From positions 1 to 54,772 of the forward strand of contig CALXQE010000062.1 of NCBI GenBank assembly GCA_944390495.1: a stretch of 54,772 nt of DNA, in the 5' to 3' direction. Position numbers and translations under genes: made by a program. The notes below the pieces were generated by a model that had not been told where the DNA came from, made no database searches, and saw only the letters and a list, made by a program, of their open reading frames with translations. Shown here one piece after another: positions 35,497-43,070 of this stretch (positions are counted from its first letter, which is position 1; every line of letters starts with the position of its first letter). This DNA is from an uncultured Clostridia bacterium (GTDB lineage: Bacteria > Bacillota > Clostridia > UBA1381).

Positions 35497-36474
35497 ATGG
35501 CTGAATTACGTTGGAATCCGCTTATAAAGGATTGGGTTATGATTGCATCTCACCGTCAGAACAGACCGCAGATGCCGAAGGATTGGTGTCCGTTCTGTCC
35601 GGGTTCGGGAAAGGTGCCTGATAACTTTACAGTTTATAAATATGATAACGATTTCCCTGCACTTTCACAGGATCCGCCGATTCCTGATGATGTTGAAACA
35701 AGAATTTACAAAACTAAGCCGTCATACGGTAAGTGTGAAGTAATACTTTACTCACCAGAGCATACAGTAACACTTCCTGAACTTCCTGTTGACCACATTC
35801 GTGAGCTTGTTGACCTTTGGGAAAACAGATTCGTTGAAATAAGTCAGGACGAAAAGATTAAGTATGTATTTATATTTGAAAACAGAGGTGACGTTGTAGG
35901 TGTTACAATGCCTCATCCTCACGGTCAGATTTACGGTTACAGTGTAGTACCTAAGAAGCTTGAGCTTGAAATGAACTCATGCAGAGAACATTTTGAAAAT
36001 ACAAATCACTGCTTAATATGTGATATGCTTGAGGACGAAATTAAGTTCGGTAAGAGAGTTATTATTGAAAACGATGATTTTATCGCATTCTTACCTTTCT
36101 TCAGTGAATATCCTTACGGTATGTACATAGCTGCAAAGCGTCATATTCAGAATTTGACACAAATGACAGACAGTGAAAAAACAAATCTTGCAAAGATTTT
36201 GAAGGAAACAACAGGTACTCTTGACAGCTTGTTTGACTATGCGTTCCCATACATGATGTGTATGTACCAGAACCCTGTAAACGGAGAAGATGTATCTGAT
36301 TTCTATCATTTCCATATTGCATTCTATCCTCCGATGAGAAGTGCGGATAAGGTTAAGTTCAACGCTTCATCTGAAACAGGTGCATGGGCACATTGTAACC
36401 CGACAGCTCCTGAAGAAAAGGCTGAAGAACTTAAAGCAGCACACGAGAAATTCCTAAAAAAGATGAATGGCTAA
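35497..36474 (+). CDS. galT: Galactose-1-phosphate uridylyltransferase (HIT superfamily)
   Basis: GalT swaps UMP between UDP-glucose and galactose-1-phosphate in the Leloir pathway. The 325-residue HIT-fold protein has the catalytic HPHGQIYGY, metal-binding CPFCPG near the N-terminus, and a second-half YHFHIAFYPP motif typical of the short GalT class. It starts behind AAGGAGG. No real galactokinase or epimerase is adjacent; instead the convergent neighbour is a galactokinase homologue lacking its catalytic motifs. The GH2 beta-galactosidase further right may supply galactose. Confidence 0.93.
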   Translation: MAELRWNPLIKDWVMIASHRQNRPQMPKDWCPFCPGSGKVPDNFTVYKYDNDFPALSQDPPIPDDVETRIYKTKPSYGKCEVILYSPEHTVTLPELPVDHIRELVDLWENRFVEISQDEKIKYVFIFENRGDVVGVTMPHPHGQIYGYSVVPKKLELEMNSCREHFENTNHCLICDMLEDEIKFGKRVIIENDDFIAFLPFFSEYPYGMYIAAKRHIQNLTQMTDSEKTNLAKILKETTGTLDSLFDYAFPYMMCMYQNPVNGEDVSDFYHFHIAFYPPMRSADKVKFNASSETGAWAHCNPTAPEEKAEELKAAHEKFLKKMNG

Positions 36475-36479
36475 TATTT

Positions 36480-36509
36480 TAAAAGGACGGTTTTTAAGCC
36501 GTCCTTTTT
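36480..36509 (+). terminator. Terminator of galT
   Basis: A 10-bp stem AAAAGGACGG/CCGTCCTTTT (36481-36490 with 36499-36508) followed by T residues. Confidence 0.85.
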
Positions 36510-36549
36510 GTGTTTTACTGTCCCTTGTGCTGTTTTTTTAGTGTCCCTT

Positions 36550-37611
36550 TTATGATGGTTCACTGATACATACTGATGGTTTATACCCGATACGGCTCTC
36601 AAAACCGTTTACAATCATACTTGCGGCATAATCCACAAAATCGTCTTCTACAATAGCTGCTATTCCGTTTTTCCATGCACGTACTGCCTTAACTCCGTCG
36701 AGGTTTTGACAAAGACGCACAAGATACACTTTTTCACGGCCTAAATCCCAGTATGTTTCCATTGAACACTGAGAGTAGTTCATCTCATTGAAAAGTGTCT
36801 TTACATCACACCTTTTAAGAGCATTTGAGGCGTTTTGTATGCGTTTATTTTCCGTTACGAGATGATACATATACCTTAGGGCTGTTTTATCCTTTATTTC
36901 AGTTTCACAGCTTTTGAGCATATCCTCCGTTATTTCCGAAACAGACATAACATGGGGAAATTTGCGAGATACTTTTCTAAAAGCATACTTAATTTCGTTT
37001 ATGTGGCAGTTTTCGTCTTTCATGCAGTGGGCTGACAGTATCTTGTAGCCTGTAAGTGGCAGAGGCAGATTTTTAGGTCTGCCCGTGGAAAGCAGTGTGC
37101 AGTAACCGCTTTGGTATGCTGTAATGCCTAAATAGGGAGTTATGTCGTTTTCACAGGCAGATTCACGGGCTGTGGTTAAAATATCATGTTCTTTTTTGCT
37201 TACGGTCATTAAAAGGTCTGTAAGTGTGACGGCAAAGGGTTCGTCGGGTGAGATAAAGTCGGGTATGGAGCAGTCATATAAAATTTCAGCACCCTTTATT
37301 CCGTATTTTGTAAGAGCTTTTATATGGTTTGCAAGTGTTCTTTCTTTGCCGTGAAAAAGATTGGGGGGTGTGTTTAATGTATATGAAAAAAGTTTCAGCC
37401 CCGATGTGTCCTCTATGCGTATTATATTCCCGTCAATTTTCCTTGCAAACATTTTGACACGCATTGACAAAGTACATGTAATTGACGGCGTAAGGTATAT
37501 ATTACTGTGACCTAAAAGTGTACATAAAAGTCCGTTTGAAGCAAAGTATAAAAAGTTTTCGCTTTGACTGTATCTTTTATAAAAACTTGATTTTAAATCT
37601 GTTAAATTCAA
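36550..37611 (-). CDS. Galactokinase-like protein lacking GHMP kinase motifs (probable pseudoenzyme)
   Basis: The overall layout and length (353) follow galactokinase. Where GalK has APGRVNLIGEHTDY this protein has SNGLLCTLLGHSNIY, so the catalytic Arg, Glu and Asp become Leu28, Gly34 and Asn37 and only a Gly and His remain. The GLSSSA ATP loop is replaced by a SPDEPFA stretch near residue 125, and the third glycine-rich motif is replaced by VRAWKNGIAAIV. The C-terminal half still aligns in spirit: RYMYHLVTENKRIQNASNAL matches the conserved VxxENxRVxxxxxAL helix. It starts at TTG 37611 behind AAGGAG. Adjacent, convergent galT supports a link to galactose. A regulatory or sugar-binding role is possible; catalytic activity looks unlikely. 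Confidence 0.6.
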   Translation of the reverse strand: MNLTDLKSSFYKRYSQSENFLYFASNGLLCTLLGHSNIYLTPSITCTLSMRVKMFARKIDGNIIRIEDTSGLKLFSYTLNTPPNLFHGKERTLANHIKALTKYGIKGAEILYDCSIPDFISPDEPFAVTLTDLLMTVSKKEHDILTTARESACENDITPYLGITAYQSGYCTLLSTGRPKNLPLPLTGYKILSAHCMKDENCHINEIKYAFRKVSRKFPHVMSVSEITEDMLKSCETEIKDKTALRYMYHLVTENKRIQNASNALKRCDVKTLFNEMNYSQCSMETYWDLGREKVYLVRLCQNLDGVKAVRAWKNGIAAIVEDDFVDYAASMIVNGFESRIGYKPSVCISEPS

Positions 37612-37689
37612 ATTACCACTCCTTATTTTTATATTGCAAGTATATTTTGCCCGAATTGTAAAAAATAAATCATAAAAATCCTTTATTGC

Positions 37690-37718
37690 TTGACTTTTTT
37701 TGAAAAAAAGAGTATAAT
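37690..37718 (+). promoter_or_regulatory. Promoter of greA
   Basis: TTGACT (37690-37695), 17 bases, TATAAT (37713-37718), 40 bases before the chosen start. Confidence 0.78.
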
Positions 37719-37757
37719 AGCTAAACTGTAAATAAATAAATGAGAGGAATGACGCAA

Positions 37758-38231
37758 ATGGCTGAGAATAAGGAATATGTACTTACACGTGACGGTAAGG
37801 CGGAGCTTGAAGCGGAGCTTGACAGATTGAAGAATGTCACAAGAAAGGAAGTTTCCGAAAAAATTAAGGAAGCACGTTCTTTCGGTGACCTTTCCGAAAA
37901 CGCAGAGTATGACGAAGCTAAAAACGAACAGGCTGAAGTTGAAGCAAGAATCAATGAAATTGAATATATGCTTAAATATGCAAGAGTAATTTACGATGAA
38001 GAAATTAAGTCTGACGTGGTAACTCCGGGTTCAAAGGTAGTCCTTGATATTTTCGGCGGTGAGAAGAAGTATACAATAGTTGGTTCGACTGAGGCTGACC
38101 CATACAAAAATAAGCTTTCATACGAATCACCTATAGGTGCAGCTTGCCTTAACAGAAGTGCAGGCGAAACTGTAACAGCTCAAACTCCCGGCGGAGAAGT
38201 TCAGTTTAAGATCGTTTCAATAGAAAGATAA
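37758..38231 (+). CDS. greA: Transcription elongation factor GreA
   Basis: GreA rescues backtracked RNA polymerase by stimulating transcript cleavage. The 157-residue protein has the N-terminal coiled coil (LTRDGKAELEAELDRLKNV) with the acidic tip segment GDLSENAEYDEAKNEQA, and a C-terminal FKBP-like domain with PYKNKLSYESPIGAAC. Three in-frame ATGs exist (37740, 37749, 37758); the last is eight bases after GAGGAA and gives the normal N-terminus. It has its own promoter and terminator. Confidence 0.96.
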   Translation: MAENKEYVLTRDGKAELEAELDRLKNVTRKEVSEKIKEARSFGDLSENAEYDEAKNEQAEVEARINEIEYMLKYARVIYDEEIKSDVVTPGSKVVLDIFGGEKKYTIVGSTEADPYKNKLSYESPIGAACLNRSAGETVTAQTPGGEVQFKIVSIER

Positions 38232-38236
38232 AGATT

Positions 38237-38277
38237 AAAAACCGTTTTTGATATGATTCAAAGGCGGTTTTTTTTTA
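38237..38277 (+). terminator. Terminator of greA
   Basis: An imperfect hairpin (AAAACCG...CGGTTTT with a T-rich/A-rich inner stem) followed by eight or more T. Confidence 0.78.
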
Positions 38278-38325
38278 TGTAATAGAAAGACTTTTGCCGT
38301 CATAGTCATATTATGGGTGATGTTT

Positions 38326-39399
38326 ATGCGAAGTATCGTTAATATATTTGCTGTTTCCTTTGGCTATGCGGCTGCCGTTATAGGTGCGGGGTTTGCGTCA
38401 GGTCAGGAAATAGTAAGTTTCTTTGTTAAATACGGCAGATACAGTTTGTTCGGGATTTTGATTGCCTGTTTGATTTTTTTCGCCTTTTCCTATGCTGTAC
38501 TGTGTAGCTGCAAAGAATATAATATACATTCCTATGATGAACTTTTGACAAAGTTTTACGGTGAAGGGAATATAAAAAAAGCAATAAAAATCGGTATATT
38601 TATTTTTTCCGTATGCTCAATGTGTGTTATGACGGCTTGTATGGGGGAGATTTGCGTTTTAACCACAGGGGTGGGGAGAATAGTGGGTTCTTTATTGTTT
38701 TCGGTTTTGTGCCTTTTTGTACTTGTTATGGACGGGAGAAATGTCCTTAAAATAAATTCAATATTGGGTGGATTTATAATTTTCGGGATAATTTTCAGCT
38801 GTCTTTACATATTGCGTTTTAGAGAGCATCAAACCTTTTCAAATAATGTCAGTATTGCAGTATCGGGAATTACCTATGCAGGTTATAATCTTTTAACCTC
38901 TGGTGCTGTATTGGCAGGTATGAGCGAAATGATTAAAAATAAAAGGGACGCTTTTTTAACATCACTTGTTTCGGTAATAATTCTTTTTGTGATGATGTTT
39001 TTTATTTGGTGTGTACTTTCCACGTATTACGGTAAAATTAATCTCGGTGAAATACCAATGCTCACAATGACATACAGACAAAATAATGTGTTGGGTATTA
39101 TATACTGCATTATGCTTTTTCTTGCGGTACTTACAACGGGTATATCAAACGGATTCGGTGCAGTGGATATAGGCGGTAAATATTGGGGAAGAAAAGCCGC
39201 TACGCTGTTTTCGGTGTTTGTTTCCTTTTGTATGAGCGGTGCAGGTTTTACGAGGCTTATAGACACCCTTTACAGAGCCTGCGGTTATATTGGTATGGCG
39301 GTGGTTTTTTCGTTTATTTATATTTTTATAAAAAATATGAAAAAAGTTAAAAAAGAAAGAAAAACAAAGAATAATAAAATAAATAGTATGAAATATTAA
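38326..39399 (+). CDS. YkvI-like polytopic membrane protein (APC superfamily)
   Basis: This 357-residue protein has about ten membrane segments. Its first helix carries VIGAGFASGQEIVSFF, the GxGFASGQE-type motif of the YkvI group, distant relatives of amino-acid transporters in the APC fold. Transport of a small solute is likely, but the substrate is unknown. ATG 38326 follows GGGTGA with five bases spacing; upstream in-frame GTG 38317 and ATG 38320 overlap that site. The last codons lie inside a block repeated upstream of the second tRNA cluster (39385 onward). Confidence 0.72.
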   Translation: MRSIVNIFAVSFGYAAAVIGAGFASGQEIVSFFVKYGRYSLFGILIACLIFFAFSYAVLCSCKEYNIHSYDELLTKFYGEGNIKKAIKIGIFIFSVCSMCVMTACMGEICVLTTGVGRIVGSLLFSVLCLFVLVMDGRNVLKINSILGGFIIFGIIFSCLYILRFREHQTFSNNVSIAVSGITYAGYNLLTSGAVLAGMSEMIKNKRDAFLTSLVSVIILFVMMFFIWCVLSTYYGKINLGEIPMLTMTYRQNNVLGIIYCIMLFLAVLTTGISNGFGAVDIGGKYWGRKAATLFSVFVSFCMSGAGFTRLIDTLYRACGYIGMAVVFSFIYIFIKNMKKVKKERKTKNNKINSMKY

Positions 39400-39420
39400 T
39401 ATAACAGCTTAAAATCGCAG

Positions 39421-39449
39421 TTTACAAAACAGAGGTTATTTGCTATTAT
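39421..39449 (+). promoter_or_regulatory. Promoter of tRNA cluster 1
   Basis: TTTACA (39421-39426), 17 bases, TATTAT (39444-39449), with the same spacing and similar context as the promoter of cluster 2. Confidence 0.7.
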
Positions 39450-39483
39450 ATACAAGTCGTTTGGTGATGACGAAAGGGCACGA

Positions 39484-39560
39484 CGGGATGTAGCGCAGTT
39501 TGGTAGCGCATCTGGTTTGGGACCAGAGGGCCGCAGGTTCGAATCCTGTCATCCCGACCA
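39484..39560 (+). tRNA. tRNA-Pro (anticodon TGG)
   Basis: CGGGATG pairs with CATCCCG, the discriminator is A and CCA is encoded. The anticodon arm CTGG-TTTGGGA-CCAG gives anticodon TGG. The gene is 77 bases long and identical to the copy at 41701. Confidence 0.96.
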
Positions 39561-39567
39561 CTTATAT

Positions 39568-39643
39568 GGGAGTTTAGCTCAGCTGGGAGAGCGTCTGCCT
39601 TACAAGCAGGATGTCACAGGTTCGAGCCCTGTAACTCCCACCA
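39568..39643 (+). tRNA. tRNA-Val (anticodon TAC)
   Basis: GGGAGTT pairs with AACTCCC, with A discriminator and encoded CCA. The loop CTTACAA gives anticodon TAC. It has no counterpart in the second cluster, where only a trace of its 5' flank remains. Confidence 0.96.
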
Positions 39644-39700
39644 CATAAATTTCAGAATTGAGATTTATAGGTTTTGCGTAGCAAAACTACAAATAAATAT

Positions 39701-39776
39701 GCTGGTGTAGCTCAATTGGTAGAGCAGCTGATTTGTAATCAGCAGGTCGCGGGTTCGAGTCCCATCACCAGCTCCA
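39701..39776 (+). tRNA. tRNA-Thr (anticodon TGT)
   Basis: GCTGGTG pairs with CACCAGC, with T discriminator and encoded CCA. The arm GCTGA-TTTGTAA-TCAGC gives anticodon TGT. It is identical to the copy at 41815. Confidence 0.96.
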
Positions 39777-39816
39777 TTAAAAACAGGGATAAGCTTTAGG
39801 CTTGTCCCTTATATAT

Positions 39817-39901
39817 GGGAGAGTTCCCGAGCGGCCAAAGGGGGCAGACTGTAAATCTGTTGTCTTCGACTTCGATGGTTCGAATCCATCCTCTCCCACC
39901 A
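39817..39901 (+). tRNA. tRNA-Tyr (anticodon GTA)
   Basis: An 85-base class II tRNA with a long variable arm. GGGAGAG pairs with CTCTCCC, with A discriminator and encoded CCA. The arm CAGA-CTGTAAA-TCTG gives anticodon GTA. It is identical to the copy at 41931. A 9-bp hairpin lies in the spacer just before it (39786-39808). Confidence 0.96.
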
Positions 39902-39933
39902 AAAGAACACATTAAAATCTGTGTTCTTTTTTG
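39902..39933 (+). terminator. Terminator of tRNA cluster 1
   Basis: AAAGAACAC pairs with GTGTTCTTT, followed by a T run, immediately after tRNA-Tyr. Confidence 0.83.
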
Positions 39934-40016
39934 TTTTAAAACTGACGACCGCTTTTTGAAAAAAATATAGTTCGATTATGATTCACCTTTGAAAGTGTAT
40001 AGTGTATTGCGAGTGA

Positions 40017-40045
40017 TTGACAAAATTTATGAGTAATTGTATAAT
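40017..40045 (+). promoter_or_regulatory. Consensus promoter of the leucine-rich-repeat protein gene
   Basis: TTGACA (40017-40022), 17 bases, TATAAT (40040-40045): a perfect sigma-A consensus with a leader of about 65 bases. Confidence 0.8.
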
Positions 40046-40117
40046 AATTACAGGGAATAAAGTCATATAAAATGGAGTGCATTTAGATATTTTTGTTTTA
40101 AAGAAAGGGTGATTGTT

Positions 40118-41482
40118 ATGAAAAAGTTAGTAGTTGGTATGATTTTTATGCTGAGTATACTTTGTATGTCTGTGACTGCATTTGCACTGACAGAGGGTGA
40201 TTGGGAGTATCAGCTTATGGAAAACCAAGCCGTTATTACGCAGTATACCGGTAAAGATGAAAATGTAGTTATTCCCGATATGATTGGCGGTGTACCGGTA
40301 ACGGCGGTTACATGTGATAACAACGGGGACAATTATTTTAACAACGGTATCATAAAATCTGTTACTTTCCCGTCTACGGTTAAGACTATAAACCGTATGT
40401 GTTACAACTCAAAAACTCTTGAAACAGTTGTTTTGCCTGAAGGCGTTGAGGAAATTGCGGAAATAGCCTTTTCGGGATGTGAAAATCTGAAAAATGTTAC
40501 GCTGCCGTCAACATTGAAAAAGATGGGTAGTTTTGCATTTTCAGGGTGCAGTTCGCTTACGAGTATTAATTTCCCGGCAGCACTTGAAACAATGGACAGC
40601 GGTGTTTTCAGCAAAAGCGGACTTGCAAGCGTAGATATGAGTGCATGCACAAATCTTAAAAAAATTGACAGTGCTATTTTCAGATACTGCACAGAACTTA
40701 AAACAGTCAGTTTACCTAATAATTTTACAAATATTACAAATTTCATGTTCGGAGATTGTACTGCCCTTACTGATATAGATATTTCCAGAACAGTAACTTC
40801 TATCGGAATGGAAGCATTTTACGGCTGTACATCCCTTGACAGTGTTGTTTTGCCTGCTTCCCTTAAAGATGTTGAACAAAACGCATTTAGCGAATGTACT
40901 TCTTTAGAAGAAGTTATTATTCCGTATGGCACAGAGAATATTGAGTCATCATTTCAAAACTGTACATCACTAAAAGGAGTGTATGTTCCCGATACTGTAA
41001 TTTATTTCGGAATTAATATTTTAAAAGGCTCACCGAATGCGATTATATACTGTACATCTGATTCAAAAGCCGCAGAGGTATGTAAGAAAAATACAATTTC
41101 CTACTTAACGGACAGTTCTGTGAATACACCTGTCAATGTGCTTTATAACGGAAAAAGAATTTCTTTTGATAAATACGGAAAAAATCCTGAAATCCTTGAG
41201 GGCCGTACGCTTGTGCCGCTAAGGTCAATATTTGAAGCTATGAACGCAGAAGTTGATTGGGACGGAGCAACAAGTACGGTAACTGCAACACGGGACGATG
41301 TCAGCATACAAATCTGCATAGGTGCATCGGAAATGTATAAAAACGGTACGACTATCCCTGTTGATGTTCCTGCACAGCTCGTTGGTGATTATACTATGGT
41401 TCCTGTACGATTTATTGCCGAAGCCTTTGACGCAGCGGTTGAATGGAATGGAAACGGTGATGTGGTACTGATAAGTGAATAA
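40118..41482 (+). CDS. Secreted BspA-type leucine-rich repeat (LRR_5) protein with a C-terminal copper-amine-oxidase-like stalk domain
   Basis: A signal peptide (MKKLVVGMIFMLSILCMS, cleavage near TAFA) is followed by about nine LRR_5 repeats of the form CxSLxxVxLPxxLxxIxxxAFxGC (residues about 60-330) and a C-terminal Cu_amine_oxidN1-type domain (about 340-454) with RTLVPLRSIFEAMNAEVDW and MVPVRFIAEAFDAAVEW. The latter domain also occurs at the N-terminus of the DUF5050 protein at 10520. It is exposed or secreted and may bind host or diet polymers; function is unknown. ATG 40118 follows AAAGGGTGA; GTG 40109 overlaps that site. It sits between the two tRNA cluster copies. Confidence 0.87.
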   Translation: MKKLVVGMIFMLSILCMSVTAFALTEGDWEYQLMENQAVITQYTGKDENVVIPDMIGGVPVTAVTCDNNGDNYFNNGIIKSVTFPSTVKTINRMCYNSKTLETVVLPEGVEEIAEIAFSGCENLKNVTLPSTLKKMGSFAFSGCSSLTSINFPAALETMDSGVFSKSGLASVDMSACTNLKKIDSAIFRYCTELKTVSLPNNFTNITNFMFGDCTALTDIDISRTVTSIGMEAFYGCTSLDSVVLPASLKDVEQNAFSECTSLEEVIIPYGTENIESSFQNCTSLKGVYVPDTVIYFGINILKGSPNAIIYCTSDSKAAEVCKKNTISYLTDSSVNTPVNVLYNGKRISFDKYGKNPEILEGRTLVPLRSIFEAMNAEVDWDGATSTVTATRDDVSIQICIGASEMYKNGTTIPVDVPAQLVGDYTMVPVRFIAEAFDAAVEWNGNGDVVLISE

Positions 41483-41500
41483 GGAAATATTTAATATGAA

Positions 41501-41532
41501 ATATCACGCATGGATTGTGCGTGATATTTTTT
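41501..41532 (+). terminator. Terminator of the leucine-rich-repeat protein gene
   Basis: A 10-bp stem ATATCACGCA/TGCGTGATAT (41501-41510 with 41518-41527) followed by seven T. Confidence 0.87.
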
Positions 41533-41640
41533 AATTATAAATAATAGCGGTTAATTATAATATGATGAGAAAATAGAAGAAAAAAGGAGAAAAAAGTATA
41601 AAATATTGATATAACATGATATAATCTGATATAATCAGAG

Positions 41641-41669
41641 TTTACAGATTGCAAAATATTTGCTATTAT
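41641..41669 (+). promoter_or_regulatory. Promoter of tRNA cluster 2
   Basis: TTTACA (41641-41646), 17 bases, TATTAT (41664-41669), matching the promoter of cluster 1. Confidence 0.7.
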
Positions 41670-41700
41670 ATACAGGCTGTTTGTGACAACGTAAATATGA

Positions 41701-41777
41701 CGGGATGTAGCGCAGTTTGGTAGCGCATCTGGTTTGGGACCAGAGGGCCGCAGGTTCGAATCCTGTCATCCCGACCA
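41701..41777 (+). tRNA. tRNA-Pro (anticodon TGG), second copy
   Basis: Identical over 77 bases to the gene at 39484-39560, including the encoded CCA. Confidence 0.96.
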
Positions 41778-41814
41778 TTTATATGGGTATAGGAAAAGGG
41801 TTTAATCTAAATAT

Positions 41815-41890
41815 GCTGGTGTAGCTCAATTGGTAGAGCAGCTGATTTGTAATCAGCAGGTCGCGGGTTCGAGTCCCATCACCAGCTCCA
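41815..41890 (+). tRNA. tRNA-Thr (anticodon TGT), second copy
   Basis: Identical over 76 bases to the gene at 39701-39776. Confidence 0.96.
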
Positions 41891-41930
41891 CTAAAAACAG
41901 GGATAAGCTTTGAGCTTGTCCCTTACATAT

Positions 41931-42015
41931 GGGAGAGTTCCCGAGCGGCCAAAGGGGGCAGACTGTAAATCTGTTGTCTTCGACTTCGATGGTTCGAATC
42001 CATCCTCTCCCACCA
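41931..42015 (+). tRNA. tRNA-Tyr (anticodon GTA), second copy
   Basis: Identical over 85 bases to the gene at 39817-39901, including the long variable arm and CCA. Confidence 0.96.
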
Positions 42016-42023
42016 AAGTTTTT

Positions 42024-42052
42024 AAGAATCGCATATATGCGGTTCTTTTTTT
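42024..42052 (+). terminator. Terminator of tRNA cluster 2
   Basis: A 10-bp stem AAGAATCGCA/TGCGGTTCTT (42024-42033 with 42038-42047) and a T run. It is unrelated in sequence to the terminator of cluster 1. Confidence 0.85.
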
Positions 42053-42066
42053 GATTTTTTTATGGG

Positions 42067-42095
42067 TTGACATTTTGGTGAAAATATGTTATTAT
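42067..42095 (+). promoter_or_regulatory. Promoter of the DnaD-like gene
   Basis: TTGACA (42067-42072), 17 bases, TATTAT (42090-42095). The leader of about 130 bases contains an inverted repeat TAGGAAA/TTTCCTA (42154-42160 with 42182-42188). Confidence 0.7.
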
Positions 42096-42230
42096 ATAAG
42101 TATCTGAAAAAGAAACACACAAGAGGATAAAACACAACTGACAGGATTAAATATAGGAAATATATTTTTTTGTAAAATAAGTTTCCTAAAAAGACACTAA
42201 TTCTTGTTAAAACTAAATACGGAGGTAAAA

Positions 42231-43058
42231 ATGAATAACTCAATACCGTATTTTCCCCTTGATGTTCATTTGGACGATAAAATAGAGCTAATCGAGGCAG
42301 AGTTTGGGCTGAAAGGATTTGCAGTAGTTGTTAAGTTATTCCAGAAAATTTACGGAGGACAAGGTTACTACTGTGAATGGACAAAAGACGTATCATTATT
42401 GTTTAGCAAGCAAACGGGGCTGGGTTATAATGACGTGTCTGAAATAGTGAGTGCTGCGGTTAGGAGAGGTATATTTGACAAGACGCTTTTTGATAAATAC
42501 AGTATTCTCACATCGAGAGGTGTGCAGAAAAGATATTTTGAGGCTGTCAGCCGCCGTAAGAAAGTGGAAGTCAAAAGGGAATACCTCTTATTTAATGTCG
42601 ACCAAATTTACAAAAATGTCTGCATTTTAGGTGAAGATGTAAACATTTCAAGGGAAAATGCAAGCATTTTAAAACAAAGTAAAGGAAAGAAAAGTAAAGT
42701 AGAGAAAAGAACAGAAGAGGATAGTAATACTGCGATGGTTTTGGAAAAAATCATTGACGTGTATGAGAAAAACATAGCACCTGTAACTCCGATTATATAT
42801 GAGGGCTTGAATAATTGGTGTAAGTGTATAAGCGGTGAAATAATTGAATGGGCAATAGGTGAGGCGGTAAGGAATAATAAGGGAAACTACAAGTATATAG
42901 ACGCAATACTTAAAAATCACCATAATGCAGGACATAAAACAATGTCCGAGGTGACAGACAGTAACAGAGCATTTAAGTCACAATCTGAATTTGAGTTTAA
43001 CGACGACAAAAACCTAAGCTATGACGACCTTGAAAAAATGATGATGAACAGTATGTAA
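42231..43058 (+). CDS. DUF4373 (Lin1244/Lin1753-type) protein with a DnaD-like C-terminal domain
   Basis: The N-terminal about 90 residues match the DUF4373 domain of phage and element replication proteins: YFPLDVHLDDKIELIEAEFG, GFAVVVKLFQKIYGGQGYYCEW, VSLLFSKQTGL. A charged KGKKSKVEKR linker follows, then a DnaD/DnaB_2-like helical domain (VLEKIIDVYEKNIAPVTPII ... WAIGEAVRNNKGNYKYIDAIL). In phages such proteins help load the helicase at an origin. Here it is alone, with no integrase, recombinase or capsid genes. ATG 42231 follows GGAGGT. It ends only 12 bases from the convergent AraC gene, with no terminator in between. It may be a domesticated or relict element gene next to a tRNA locus. 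Confidence 0.8.
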   Translation: MNNSIPYFPLDVHLDDKIELIEAEFGLKGFAVVVKLFQKIYGGQGYYCEWTKDVSLLFSKQTGLGYNDVSEIVSAAVRRGIFDKTLFDKYSILTSRGVQKRYFEAVSRRKKVEVKREYLLFNVDQIYKNVCILGEDVNISRENASILKQSKGKKSKVEKRTEEDSNTAMVLEKIIDVYEKNIAPVTPIIYEGLNNWCKCISGEIIEWAIGEAVRNNKGNYKYIDAILKNHHNAGHKTMSEVTDSNRAFKSQSEFEFNDDKNLSYDDLEKMMMNSM

Positions 43059-43070
43059 GATTATATTCGA

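Larger units (their letters stand above)
39385..39901 (+). repeat. Duplicated tRNA block, copy 1 (Pro-Val-Thr-Tyr)
   Basis: This block, including the promoter, is repeated at 41595-42015. Similarity begins at AGTATGAAATATTAATATAA (copy 2 differs at two of these positions) and ends at the CCA of tRNA-Tyr; the downstream terminators are unrelated. The three shared tRNA genes are identical in both copies while spacers differ. Confidence 0.85.
41595..42015 (+). repeat. Duplicated tRNA block, copy 2 (Pro-Thr-Tyr)
   Basis: A second copy of 39385-39901. The promoter region, tRNA-Pro, tRNA-Thr, tRNA-Tyr and the 40-base Thr-Tyr spacer (four differences) are retained. tRNA-Val is missing: after TTATATGGG, the last bases shared with copy 1, the sequence changes for about 25 bases and then rejoins at AAATATGCTGG before tRNA-Thr. 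Confidence 0.85.

Noticed and set aside
39777-39816. Hairpin in the tRNA-Thr/tRNA-Tyr spacer as a terminator
   Set aside because: The 9-bp stem lacks a following T run and the same element recurs between the same tRNAs in copy 2; a processing or neutral role is more likely.
39484-42015. Attachment sites of an integrated element formed by the repeated tRNAs
   Set aside because: The repeat covers whole tRNA genes plus promoter, not just a tRNA 3' end, and no integrase is present; segmental duplication fits better.
41891-42107. Small open frames on both strands over tRNA-Tyr (copy 2)
   Set aside because: They translate the tRNA itself (for example PERPKGADCKSV and GFEPSKSKTTDLQSAP), a well-known class of spurious predicted proteins.
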